A DNA stretch of 64,000 nt from Incurvaria masculella (lineage: Eukaryota; Arthropoda; Insecta; Lepidoptera; Incurvariidae): assembly GCA_946894095.1 (NCBI GenBank), contig OX335665.1, positions 9,806,001 through 9,870,000 on the forward strand, read 5' to 3'. Below, piece by piece: positions 56,201-64,000 of the stretch; the first letter of the stretch is position 1, and every line of letters begins with the position of its first letter. Position numbers and translations under genes: made by a program. The notes under the pieces are model-generated. The model searched no databases and had not been told where the DNA came from. It saw nothing but the letters and a program-made list of their open reading frames with translations.

Positions 56201-59188
56201 CTCGGTCCGTTTGAGACAGGATTTTAAGGAAAACCACGAAAAGCCTCGTCTCAGTGTACTAAACTGCTGGTAGTTTAAAGACTGCATCATCGACTCGGTC
56301 CGTTTGAGACAGGATTTTAAGGAAAATCACGAAAAGCCTCGTCTCAGTGTACTAAACTGCTGGTAGTTTAAAGACTGCATCATCGACTCGGTCCGTTTGA
56401 GACAGGATTTTAAGGAAAATCACGAAAAGCCTCGTCTCAGTGTACTAAACTGCTGGTAGTTTAAAGACTGCATCATCGACTCGGTCCGTTTGAGACAGGA
56501 TTTTAAGGAAAACCACGAAAAGCCTCGTCTCAGTGTACTAAACTGCTGGTAGTTTAAAGACTGCATCATCGACTCGGTCCGTTTGAGACAGGATTTTAAG
56601 GAAAACCACGAAAAGCCTCGTCTCAGTGTACTAAACTGCTGGTAGTTTAAAGACTGCATCATCGACTCGGTCCGTTTGAGACAGGATTTTAAGGAAAATC
56701 ACGAAAAGCCTCGTCTCAGTGTACTAAACTGCTGGTAGTTTAAAGACTGCATCATCGACTCGGTCCGTTTGAGACAGGATTTTAAGGAAAATCACGAAAA
56801 GCCTCGTCTCAGTGTACTAAACTGCTGGTAGTTTAAAGACTGCATCATCGACTCGGTCCGTTTGAGACAGGATTTTAAGGAAAATCACGAAAAGCCTCGT
56901 ACCAGTGTTCGGCGCTCGGACCGCCGGCCTCCGAGATTGTTTCGATCTAGCGATAGAATCTGTAAGATTCGAGTGATTGTCTGCCGTTCGGGTCGTGATC
57001 GGTTCGATCAGTAAAATCAGGTCTAAGTAAAGTATGACTCTTTGTCATCTCTGCTTACTGGGGCCGTTCCAATGCCCGCAAGATCTTCAAAGCGTTTCAA
57101 AAGTGCTTCATTCATGTGTATAATGCGATTCAAATAAGAATAGGACGGGGATCGTGACTAACCTCGCTCGAATTCGCTAGGAACACAGAGGCAAAGTACT
57201 GAAGCTCGTGGAGTGAAGTGCGCGTTTGAGCAATTTGACATTCAAAATGGCGGTGATCCTATCCTATTCTTATTTGAATCGCGTTGTACCTACAAGGTAC
57301 AGAAGTAGTGTGCGTGGTGTGATGCGCTCACCGGTAGGGGGCGAGCCGGGTGGAGAGCTGCGGCACGGCGCAGTTGAGCTGCGCGACGGCGCGGTCGGAG
57401 CCCGCGTGCGCGCTAGTGGCGTGCGCGCTAGTGGCGGCCACGCCCAGCCGACTCTCGGGCTCGTACCAGTCACCTGTGCATGCACACAAATATTACTTTT
57501 ATTTATTTATTTATTTGGTTATTTATAATGGTTGTGCGGCAGGAACCCTGTGAACCTGCGTGAACCCTCCGCCCTCCGCTGAACGGGGAAGAGATCGATT
57601 GGTTCCCAGGTGAAGTACCTGGGCGTCACCTCCGACCGCGAACCACTGAAAGAACACAACTAACCAGACCCGAGTCGCGCGGGTGCGACTCCGTACAATG
57701 CTCTCTTCGAAGCTTACTTGGGGTCCCGCCTCACGTTCGCAGCGCCTCCGCCGGCGTGGTACGTGCTGGTTCCGGAGACACGACGCATGAGCGTCCGCGC
57801 AGAACCTAGCGCTCCGTACCATCGTTGGCGCGCCTCGCTACGTGAGGAATGCAACGATCGCGAGGGGCCTCAAGACGAAGAATGAGTTTTGAGAGACGTC
57901 GGCGTTCAAGCGTGTCGACGCGTCACAGTTCCCGCTCATACGGCAACTGACACCGCGTCACGCCCGACAGCCAGAAAGAAGTACCCGCGCGACCTCGTCG
58001 TGGAAGACGAACCATCTGGGGTAGATCAGCAAAGCTGCCTAAAACCGGTAGTAGCAGACAGCAGAGGAAACCCCGCCCGCTAAACAAAACAACGAGAGCG
58101 CGATGTTATGAAGCGCTCGCGTCGCGCGCGTAGGTGAAGCGGGAGGAGGTAATCGTTTGGGCGCGCGGGTTGCGGTCGGACCACAGAGGAGAGAGGAAGG
58201 GTAGGACGCTCCGGACGAAGAGCGGTCAGCGGCGGACGAGGTAGGGTGCTACGGGATGTACATGTCGTCATTAGGTCGATAGTACTTGCCTGAGCCCTCC
58301 CCGGAGCCTTCGCCGATGATCTCGCTCTCCTCGGACGCCTCCTCGGCGGGTGTCCGCAGCACGCACTCCGTCGCCCACTCCCAGTTGCACGTCTGCAATG
58401 ATACACGTAACGTCACGTTCATATTGACACACATACTATGTCACAGCCATCATACATATTATAACAGTGAGCATGGCAGTAGCAATTGAAACACATTCGT
58501 ATGGCAGCCACGAATTAGTGGAAAAGGTCTGTGTACCTAACTGTAGTTAGTTTGCTTACATATTTTGTGGCGTCCTCTGTAGTTCTTACGTGTTCCTCAC
58601 ACAATCTTCATTGCCGCTTTGACCATCTTTCATTCAATGCATTGATACCAACCCGGTCGAGATGGACCCTACAACCTGGGGGGTCTACACAGGAAGCGAA
58701 CACAAGAAGTTCTCGCATGAGAAGCTATCGAACTCTAACATGGCTACTTTTTTCCACTAGCGGTTCCCGCCGAAAATGAGATTCAAGAGTACGTACACTG
58801 TTGCTCGAACACTGACTAGGGTGTGTGTATGTGTGTGTTTGTGTTCGAACCCCGAGGATGACTATACATGACATATGCATAGATGAACAGTTATGCGTGT
58901 GTGTGGAACATTACTGACCTGCAGCTGGTAGTCGAAGATGAGGCCTCCGGAGCAGGGGAACTCGACCTCCTGGCCGTGGTTGCACATGTAGTACTTGCCG
59001 CAGTCCGTGTGGTGCGGCAGCAGCAGGAACACCTGCCCCGCGGGGTCGCACTGCGCCGTGTCGGGGTCGGGCAGCGCCCCCCGCGCCCCCCGCGCCCCCG
59101 CCGCCGCCGTCGCCGCCATCGCCGCCACCGACGCGAACACGAATAGTTTAGCTGAGGGAGAACGCAAGCTCTTGGTCAATATTGACAT
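53103..59188 (-). CDS. Secreted peritrophin-A (CBM14) chitin-binding protein, two alternative forms
   Basis: Exon 1 (59188-58919) starts MSILTKSLRS, has a hydrophobic signal peptide (KLFVFASVAAMAAT), then the first CBM14 domain with CDPAGQVFLLLPHHTDC and CGKYYMC. Exon 2 (58392-58249) completes its six cysteines (TCNWEWATEC), adds a Glu/Gly/Ser linker and stops after MYIP, giving 137 aa. A GC donor inside exon 2 (TCAG/GCAAGT at 58290/58289) joins in phase to 57473-57332 and 53277-53103. These encode a second six-cysteine CBM14 domain (GDCQRFWRC, FCSDGLYFNPRTLQC) ending DEFLPY, for a 229-aa form (270+103+142+175 nt). Such proteins bind chitin in cuticle, trachea or gut lining. If the GC donor is not used, the downstream exons need another 5' partner, which I do not find in the window. 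Confidence 0.82.
53278..53808. other. Intron sequence left of the satellite
   Basis: CT/CA-rich simple sequence at about 53375-53430, otherwise unremarkable. Confidence 0.4.
53809..56905. repeat. 93-bp satellite array, about 33 monomers
   Basis: GAAAAGCCTCG recurs every 93 bp from 53820 to 56889 (33 intervals exactly). Monomers are essentially identical except for one C/T site in GGAAAAYCACG. Each monomer contains TAAACTGCTGGTAGTTTA (a small hairpin) inside a wider GTCTCA/TGAGAC inverted pair. The minus-strand 31-codon ORFs are a by-product of the period being a multiple of three. A T at the variable site turns Trp into a stop. The array lies inside the intron that splits the second CBM14 domain. 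Confidence 0.95.
57332..57473 (-). CDS. Exon 3, linker and start of the second CBM14 domain
   Basis: 142 nt between ATGCATGCACAG and CCCTACCG/GTGAGC on the minus strand. It encodes DWYEPESRLGVAATSAHATS, a duplicated ATSAH, and QLNCAVPQLSTRLAPY, which supplies the first domain cysteine. Phases match the GC donor of exon 2 and the terminal exon. Confidence 0.75.
57545..58080 (+). pseudogene. Degenerate LINE reverse transcriptase C-terminus
   Basis: Frames shift, but SQVKYLGVTSDR and NLALRTIVGAPRYVRNATIA followed by RGLKTK are clearly the C-terminal part of a jockey-like ORF2. Several frameshifts and stops are present. It lies in the intron of the chitin-binding gene on the opposite strand and is unusually GC-rich. 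Confidence 0.72.
58249..58392 (-). CDS. Exon 2 of the chitin-binding gene, with stop and internal GC donor
   Basis: Acceptor TATCATTGCAG, stop TAG at 58249-58251. It encodes TCNWEWATECVLRTPAEEAS, an acidic EGSGEGSG linker, and KYYRPNDDMYIP if not spliced. The internal TCAG/GCAAGT at 58290 is the alternative donor. Confidence 0.85.
   Translation of the reverse strand, partial: TCNWEWATECVLRTPAEEASEESEIIGEGSGEGSGKYYRPNDDMYIP
58595..58720 (-). mobile_element. Degenerate SINE fragment
   Basis: Matches the family body around TTCATTGCCGCTTTGACCAT and GATACCAACCCGG on the plus strand. It lies in the intron between exons 1 and 2 of the chitin-binding gene. Confidence 0.55.
58919..59188 (-). CDS. 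Exon 1 of the chitin-binding gene (signal peptide, first CBM14)
   Basis: 90 codons ending CAG/GTCAGT. The signal peptide is followed by an Ala/Gly/Arg-rich segment, then the CBM14 cysteines in QCDPAGQ, TDCGKYYMC and EFPCSGGLIFDYQLQ. Confidence 0.85.
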
Positions 59189-59264
59189 GGCGCTGACGGA
59201 TAGTCTGGTTTCTATGTTGTTTCCGCTAGTTGTGCCCGAAAAAGGCGGTTTCTTCCCGATTTTT

Positions 59265-59425
59265 CACATATTCAACCCCAGTCGGGTTACATGCCTGAGG
59301 TATTTCCCCCAAAGTGTAAGCTGGGACCCTTCAAACTTAATGTGAAGAAGCACCTCGCCGGCCGGTATGGTTTTCGCAACCCATGTTAAAGTTGGAAAGC
59401 ATTTGCGTCGTCAGGCAACTCATTG
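59265..59425 (+). pseudogene. LINE 3'-end relic (EVFPP motif) 1
   Basis: Reads PEVFPPKCKLGPFKLNVKKH then LAGR in one frame, typical of the extreme C-terminus of CR1/jockey-like ORF2. Two relatives are at 60805-60990 and 62030-62165. It lies just upstream of the chitin-binding gene. Confidence 0.6.
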
Positions 59426-59429
59426 TGGA

Positions 59430-60540
59430 CGACATATATGTACATTTAAAAAAATGAGAAATGTGAATGTATGGAAAATAACAAACATAGAAAAGTTCCT
59501 TGTGGGTTCTTTAGTCGATGACGTGTATCCAAAACCTACGTGCTTATAGTGGAGGGAAACCGAAAATGAATGATAAAGATAATAGTCCTACAATCTGTCG
59601 GAATATTTTGTGTGTAGGATCTTATCAAAACATTAACGCTGAGTAGGTAACTAGTATGTACATAAATAGGTGACGTAGGACAAATTAATGCTATAGGAGA
59701 TTAAGTGGATTATAGCTGGCCGAAGACTTTCAACTTGTAGGTAGCCCTGTGAACTGATTTAGCTTTTGCCACGTACAGATTCGAACATGAGAGCCCATAG
59801 CCTAGAATAAAATATAATTACTCACTCACTCATTCATAAATCCTCGTTGCATCACAAAGAGTAAGCATATGACGTAATGATTAAGTGTACCGAAGCCTGA
59901 TTCCGCCTACAGATAACTCCTCAGATAGCGTATGAGATAACACAAAGTTGTACCAAATGTGATTCCGGGTTTATTTCATAACTCTAACGCTCGGAAGTGG
60001 AGTTTGAGCAAGACAGTTTGACGAGAACTCTAAACGTTAAATATCCTTCGAATCCCGAGGTATCCCTGAATTCGAGACCCTCCAACTCCGAAGCGTGTAG
60101 GTCTCTCTCTGCGGTCTATCGTCTATCTATACCAAACTTATTTCGTCTATGGTCCACTTTGAGGATCCATTATTTTCCAACGCCCCCAAAATGTTTAGTT
60201 TTACCACAATCACAATCATAATCATTGCTTTAACTATATATTTATAGCGTACCACATGAGTTTACTGTTATATCTTGTTTCTGAGTTAGTTATATTTAGC
60301 AAAATAATCACAAAAACATTACGGTAATAGGTACGTTTCGATAATACGATTACCGTTATCTCAACAATTTGAGTTTCAGCGACATCTACATCAATCAGAT
60401 TTTGAAAATAATATGAAGTTTTTGGTCGTGACATTCGTCGGAAGCAGGATGTCAGGAATGTCCCGAACGTCACGACCAAAAGGTAGGTTTTTAGGTTTAA
60501 CATATTAGAAGAACACAAATCAACCATCACCCTCCTAAAC
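59430..60540. other. Non-coding, nothing recognised
   Basis: AT-rich. The promoter of the minus-strand chitin-binding gene should lie in its left part, but I see no clear TATA or initiator. TTTGGTCGTGACATTCG and its near-complement at 60460-60480 form a small inverted repeat. Confidence 0.35.
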
Positions 60541-60550
60541 AACTACAACG

Positions 60551-60637
60551 CCCCCCCCCCCCCCCTCGCCCCCCTGGTAGGCCTCTAGCGCCCACAAAGG
60601 GGCGTTATCGCCCACTTTGAGAAACACTGCTCTATGC
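60551..60637 (-). mobile_element. hAT-like element terminus
   Basis: The minus strand begins CAGTGTTTCTCAAAGTGGGC, the classic hAT terminal sequence, and continues through GATAACGCCCCTTTGTGGGC to a C-homopolymer of about 18 bases on the plus strand. No second end or 8-bp duplication was found. Confidence 0.5.
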
Positions 60638-60804
60638 TAGGCCTACTCTATACCATAAAGAATGCTCGTTGGAGCTGCATAATGCTGTTCCTCGTCCCCC
60701 TTCTATCATTACCATACCTACCATGCATGACCAGAAATTGATTAAGTCACGGTCGATATGCCTAAAATAAGAACCAACCTATCCTCTATCTAGATCCTAC
60801 ATCT

Positions 60805-60990
60805 GTAGGGTCTGGATTGGATTCCCTGCCGAGGTATTTCCCCCAATAGTATAATATAGGGTTTTTCAAACATTGTGTGAAGAAACACCTGGCCGACCGG
60901 CTGGTTTAGCCTACCCTCGTGAAAGTTAGAAAGCGTTTGTGAGTGATTCGCAGCCAGTTTTTCTTGATAGCAAAAACATGACAGTAGGAA
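60805..60990 (+). pseudogene. LINE 3'-end relic (EVFPP motif) 2
   Basis: Contains CCTGCCGAGGTATTTCCCCC and GTGTGAAGAAACACCTGGCC, the same C-terminal motif as at 59265, with at least one in-frame stop. Confidence 0.55.
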
Positions 60991-61323
60991 TGCTCTTTGG
61001 TCTCTATGACGTATGATATATAAACGAAACATACAAATAGTAATAAATACATACAATTCACCTAACTACTAATAATAATAGTAATAAAAACCTTTATTGC
61101 ACGATAAAGAGCACAAAAGGTAGAACTAGGCATTCAGGTTGCAAAACTAATTAAACGTAGTTTATATTGAATGTCACTTTATCTTGAACGATTGCAAGGC
61201 CTGTGACTAGTCATTCGTGAGCCATAAACAGGCAATTCATTTGATATCAAGACGATTTAATCCACAGAAATTGCGTATAATGGATAGATTAATGTATACT
61301 GGAACTTGTAAACCCGTCTGTAT

Positions 61324-61768
61324 ACTTGCACACGTCACAATAATCTCAACTACGAAGACCGACGAAACAACTTTACCCACACCGTCACGTCACAACCTCT
61401 ACCGTCAGGGTAGGCAGTGTCGGGGGCTGCACGTGCAACTCCACTGGCACAAGCAGCAAGAGCCATACATACATGACTACGCCATTTGGCAGAAATAGTA
61501 GGTACTAACAACTTAACGTATATGTTTACTTGCACACGTCACGATAATCTCAACTACGAAGACCGACGAAACACCTTTACCCACACCGTCACGTCACAAC
61601 CTCTACCGTCAGGGTAGGCAGTGTCGGGGGCTGCACGTGCAACTCGATTGGCACAAGCAGCAAGAGCCATACATACATGACTACGCCATTTGGCAGAAAT
61701 AGTAGGTACTATAACAACTTAACGTATATGTTTACTTGCACACGTCACGATAATCTCAACTACGAAGG
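61324..61768. repeat. ~205-bp direct tandem repeat, about 2.2 copies
   Basis: CTTGCACACGTCAC starts at 61325, 61528 and 61735, and the sequence between is nearly identical (for example AACCTCTACCGTCAGGGTAG at both 61394 and 61598). The third unit is cut after about 35 bp. The minus-strand ORF over it is not protein-like. Confidence 0.85.
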
Positions 61769-61799
61769 GAGACGAGATCGGGCTGAACCTAACAGTCAT

Positions 61800-62029
61800 C
61801 CGGGATAGGAAGTCCTATCCTATTGTGTAAATCCAGCTATCGAGTAATCTGTAAATCCGTTTAGCCGTTTTTGCGTGATTGTGTAACAAACATATATCCC
61901 AAACATTCAAATAGGTATCCAAACTTTCAGATTAAAAATATTAGTTATTTATAAGTAGAATTGCCTATACTCTTATTTCTTTGAAAAATATATCTATGTA
62001 TTGTTGTAAGGCGTGGCATATAGGCGTAA
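61800..62029. other. Non-coding, nothing recognised
   Basis: AT-rich spacer between the tandem repeat and a LINE relic. Confidence 0.35.
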
Positions 62030-62165
62030 GGAACTTTTCGAACTTTCTCGGGACTGCGAAAACCACGCCAGCCAGCCAAGTGCTTCTTCAACCATGTTGA
62101 AAGGACCCCAGGTAGTAGTTTGGGGGAAATACCTCCGCAGGAGCGAATTTTAGATTTTTTCAACC
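62030..62165 (-). pseudogene. LINE 3'-end relic (EVFPP motif) 3
   Basis: On the minus strand GGTATTTCCCCCAAACTACT, then GGTCCTTTCAACATGGTTGA and GAAGCACTTGGCTGG match the relics at 59265 and 60805 in inverted orientation. Confidence 0.55.
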
Positions 62166-62169
62166 CCAT

Positions 62170-63200
62170 GGACAACTATAGACAAAGGATCTAGTAGGTC
62201 GGTTGCTTTTTATTTTGATAAAGTCGAAATTGCATTCCCTGGCTTTATCGCGTTCAGCGTTAGTAGAGAAAGGGGGCGGAGGGACAGCAGCTCCGACGAG
62301 TATTCTCCACGGTATAGAGAATAGAGAGAAACCCAGAGACGATATTTACGCTTCGAAGCATTACCAGCATTATATTCTGTGGACGCATGGTTAATAATAA
62401 AATATGACAAATCCGAGTGCAGTTTCTAGACGATGCATCATCAGCCCTTGGATGATGAATAAACAATAAACAACAAATTTAGCAACCGCTGCCTGTTGTA
62501 GGTATGTGCTACATCAGATTTGATATTTAAAAAAATAGACATGTCCACATAGAAGACATCGTGTCGAACAAAGTACCTAGAATTCAATCGGACGTGCATC
62601 TAATTTCGTTAATATCCGATAAGTAAATATTATCAGAACTGCAACAGAATGGCTATTTCCCATATTTATTATACGTACTTAGTTACTATATGATTTAACA
62701 TTCTTGAATCTGCTTCGGTGACATCCACTGGTGAAATCTCTTATTCATCGTGGGTTGTCTATTCCATTTCCGTTATTGATTTGATTGCATTCTTTGTTAA
62801 TTCTCTACTTCACTGGTTCTTAATACTTCTTAACCGGTGGTCCGCGGACCACTGGTGCTCCCTGGAAGCACCGGAAGTGGTCCACCCAAGGGATGAGACA
62901 GAGAAGAGAAGTGACAACCTCGCGCGGCGCGAGTTAGGCTACAAGTGAGAGTACAAGCGAGGCTACAGTCCAGTAACGAAGCCCCTCCCCAGGGGAACCT
63001 CCGAAGGGTGGTCGACAATTTGAGAATTATGCGTTAATTTTGTGGACGACCATTGTTTTCAGCGACATGTCTATGGTTCTCGGCGCTTCTGATAATCAAA
63101 AAAACCGGCATGCTTTTGTATTTGAGTAGCATTGAACTAAGGATTCAGAAGTTGGTAAAGCAGTCATTAAAATAAAATAAATAAATAAAAAAATAAATAA
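62170..63200. other. Non-coding; small GC-rich repeat near 62840-63010
   Basis: GGTGGTCCGCGGACCACTGG at about 62838 is a palindrome and the following 170 bp are GC-rich, possibly a hAT-type non-autonomous end. An A/T simple repeat at 63165-63205 borders the next LINE. Confidence 0.4.
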
Positions 63201-63204
63201 AAAA

Positions 63205-64000
63205 ACTAAAGTAGAAACACTTGATGATATACGACCTATTAGTATTCTACCTGCAATATCGAAGGTCTTAGAAAAATGTATACTACATCAGCTTACAGAA
63301 TATGCCGATACAAACAACCTCATACCAAAAGTGCAATCAGGCTTCAGACGACACTACAGTACCACAACAGCGCTGCTTCAGGTAGTCGATGATGCACTCA
63401 CGTATAGCGATATGAGACAAGCCACTATGCTGATACTGATAGATTTCTCAAAAGCATTTGACTGCGTTAACACTACATTACTGTTGGCAAAATTAAAAAG
63501 TATGGGTGTACAAGGCAACGCGCTCAAGTGGTTTTCTAATTACTTCCAAGGCAGACAACAAATTGTCGCTACCACAAACGATGGCCTTTCTCAGATGTCA
63601 TTGCCGCTCAGCGTGAGACAAGGGGTTGTGCAAGGTTCAGTGTTAAGCCCGATTCTATTTGCTCTGTATACAGCTGACATGATCCAATCACTAAAACACT
63701 GTGCTGTTCACCTATACGCAGACGACACTCAGCTGTATACAGGGAGCTTTACCAACGAAAATGACATATATACCACAGTAGTCAAGCTAAACGAAGACCT
63801 TGAATCCATAGCTTGTTGGTCAAAATCACACAACCTAGTGTTGAACCCTAGCAAAAGCAAGCTGCTGCTACTAGGTACTAAACATCAAACAAACAGCCTT
63901 AGTTCAGCAGTACTTGACGTGCGGCTGAATGGAGAAATTATACCATTGGTTATGCAAGCAAAAAATCTGGGAATAATATTTGACAGGCACTTGAGATTTG
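63205..64000 (+). pseudogene. LINE reverse transcriptase fragment running off the window
   Basis: An open frame from about 63210 reads DDIRPISILPAISKVLEKCI, VQSGFRRHYSTTTALLQVVD, ILIDFSKAFDCVNTTLLLAK, the catalytic LYADDTQLY, and LNPSKSKLLLLGTK to the right edge. The usual GVPQGS motif reads GVVQGS here. It begins directly after an AAAT-rich tract, so it is 5'-truncated or follows another element's tail. Its class (jockey/CR1-like) is tentative. Confidence 0.82.

Noticed and set aside
53795..56662. Several 31-aa repeat proteins on the minus strand
   Set aside because: The 93-bp monomer is simply divisible by three. The frames are cut wherever the variable base is T, and there is no start context or splice support.
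53809..56905. CRISPR array
   Set aside because: Monomers are contiguous and identical without unique spacers, the period is 93 bp, and the genome is eukaryotic with no cas genes.
61350..61535. 61-codon minus-strand ORF
   Set aside because: Lies over a 205-bp tandem repeat whose second unit does not keep the reading; not protein-like.

Overview
The window is an insect nuclear sequence, most probably from a moth or butterfly. The base composition is AT-rich, introns are long with ordinary GT/AG boundaries, and three host genes are recognisable: a DEF8 homologue, a CTDSPL2-type phosphatase and a cuticle chitin-binding (peritrophin-A) gene. The space between exons is packed with jockey-like LINEs, TA-, TTA- and TTAA-flanked MITEs, SINEs and a mariner. 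There is no prokaryotic, organellar or CRISPR content. The lepidopteran assignment is an inference from the repeat style and gene set.

Region 1 (1-20.9 kb) is one minus-strand gene of at least six coding exons, running from 20842 down to 3015. The assembled protein is 299 aa, ends in an acidic Ser/Asp-rich tail, and is not a family I recognise. Its 8.8-kb last intron holds two plus-strand host features: an intronless DEF8 homologue (4830-6146) and an orphan SoxD-like HMG-box exon (9550-9848). Another intron holds an almost complete jockey-type retrotransposon whose ORF2 is split by a TTAA-flanked MITE. The far left (1-1884) is a Harbinger-like foldback element with arms of about 430 bp.

Region 2 (20.9-31.4 kb) has no convincing host coding sequence. 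It contains a LINE with one in-frame stop, a SINE with a 5S rRNA-derived head, a Harbinger-like MITE, Bel/Pao and LINE relics, and a GC-rich island. A possible promoter or 5' exon for the next gene lies near 26.9 kb.

Region 3 (31.5-46 kb, plus strand) is the CTDSPL2-type gene, ten coding exons and 702 codons if canonically spliced. The exon carrying the catalytic DxDxT motif, together with the first bases of its intron, has been amplified into a 129-bp tandem array of about 3.3 kb (38511-41785). The array stays open in the gene's frame and repeats the splice donor 25 times. This is the most unusual feature of the window.

Region 4 (46-53 kb) has a structurally intact DD41D mariner (48893-50196) inserted in an older MITE, plus SINEs. 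Region 5 (53.1-59.2 kb, minus strand) is a secreted chitin-binding gene. A near-perfect GC-type splice donor inside its second exon would switch between a one-domain 137-aa protein and a two-domain 229-aa protein. The intron that splits its second chitin-binding domain contains a 93-bp satellite array of about 33 monomers. Region 6 (59.2-64 kb) is LINE relics, a hAT-like end, a 205-bp tandem repeat and a LINE that runs off the window.
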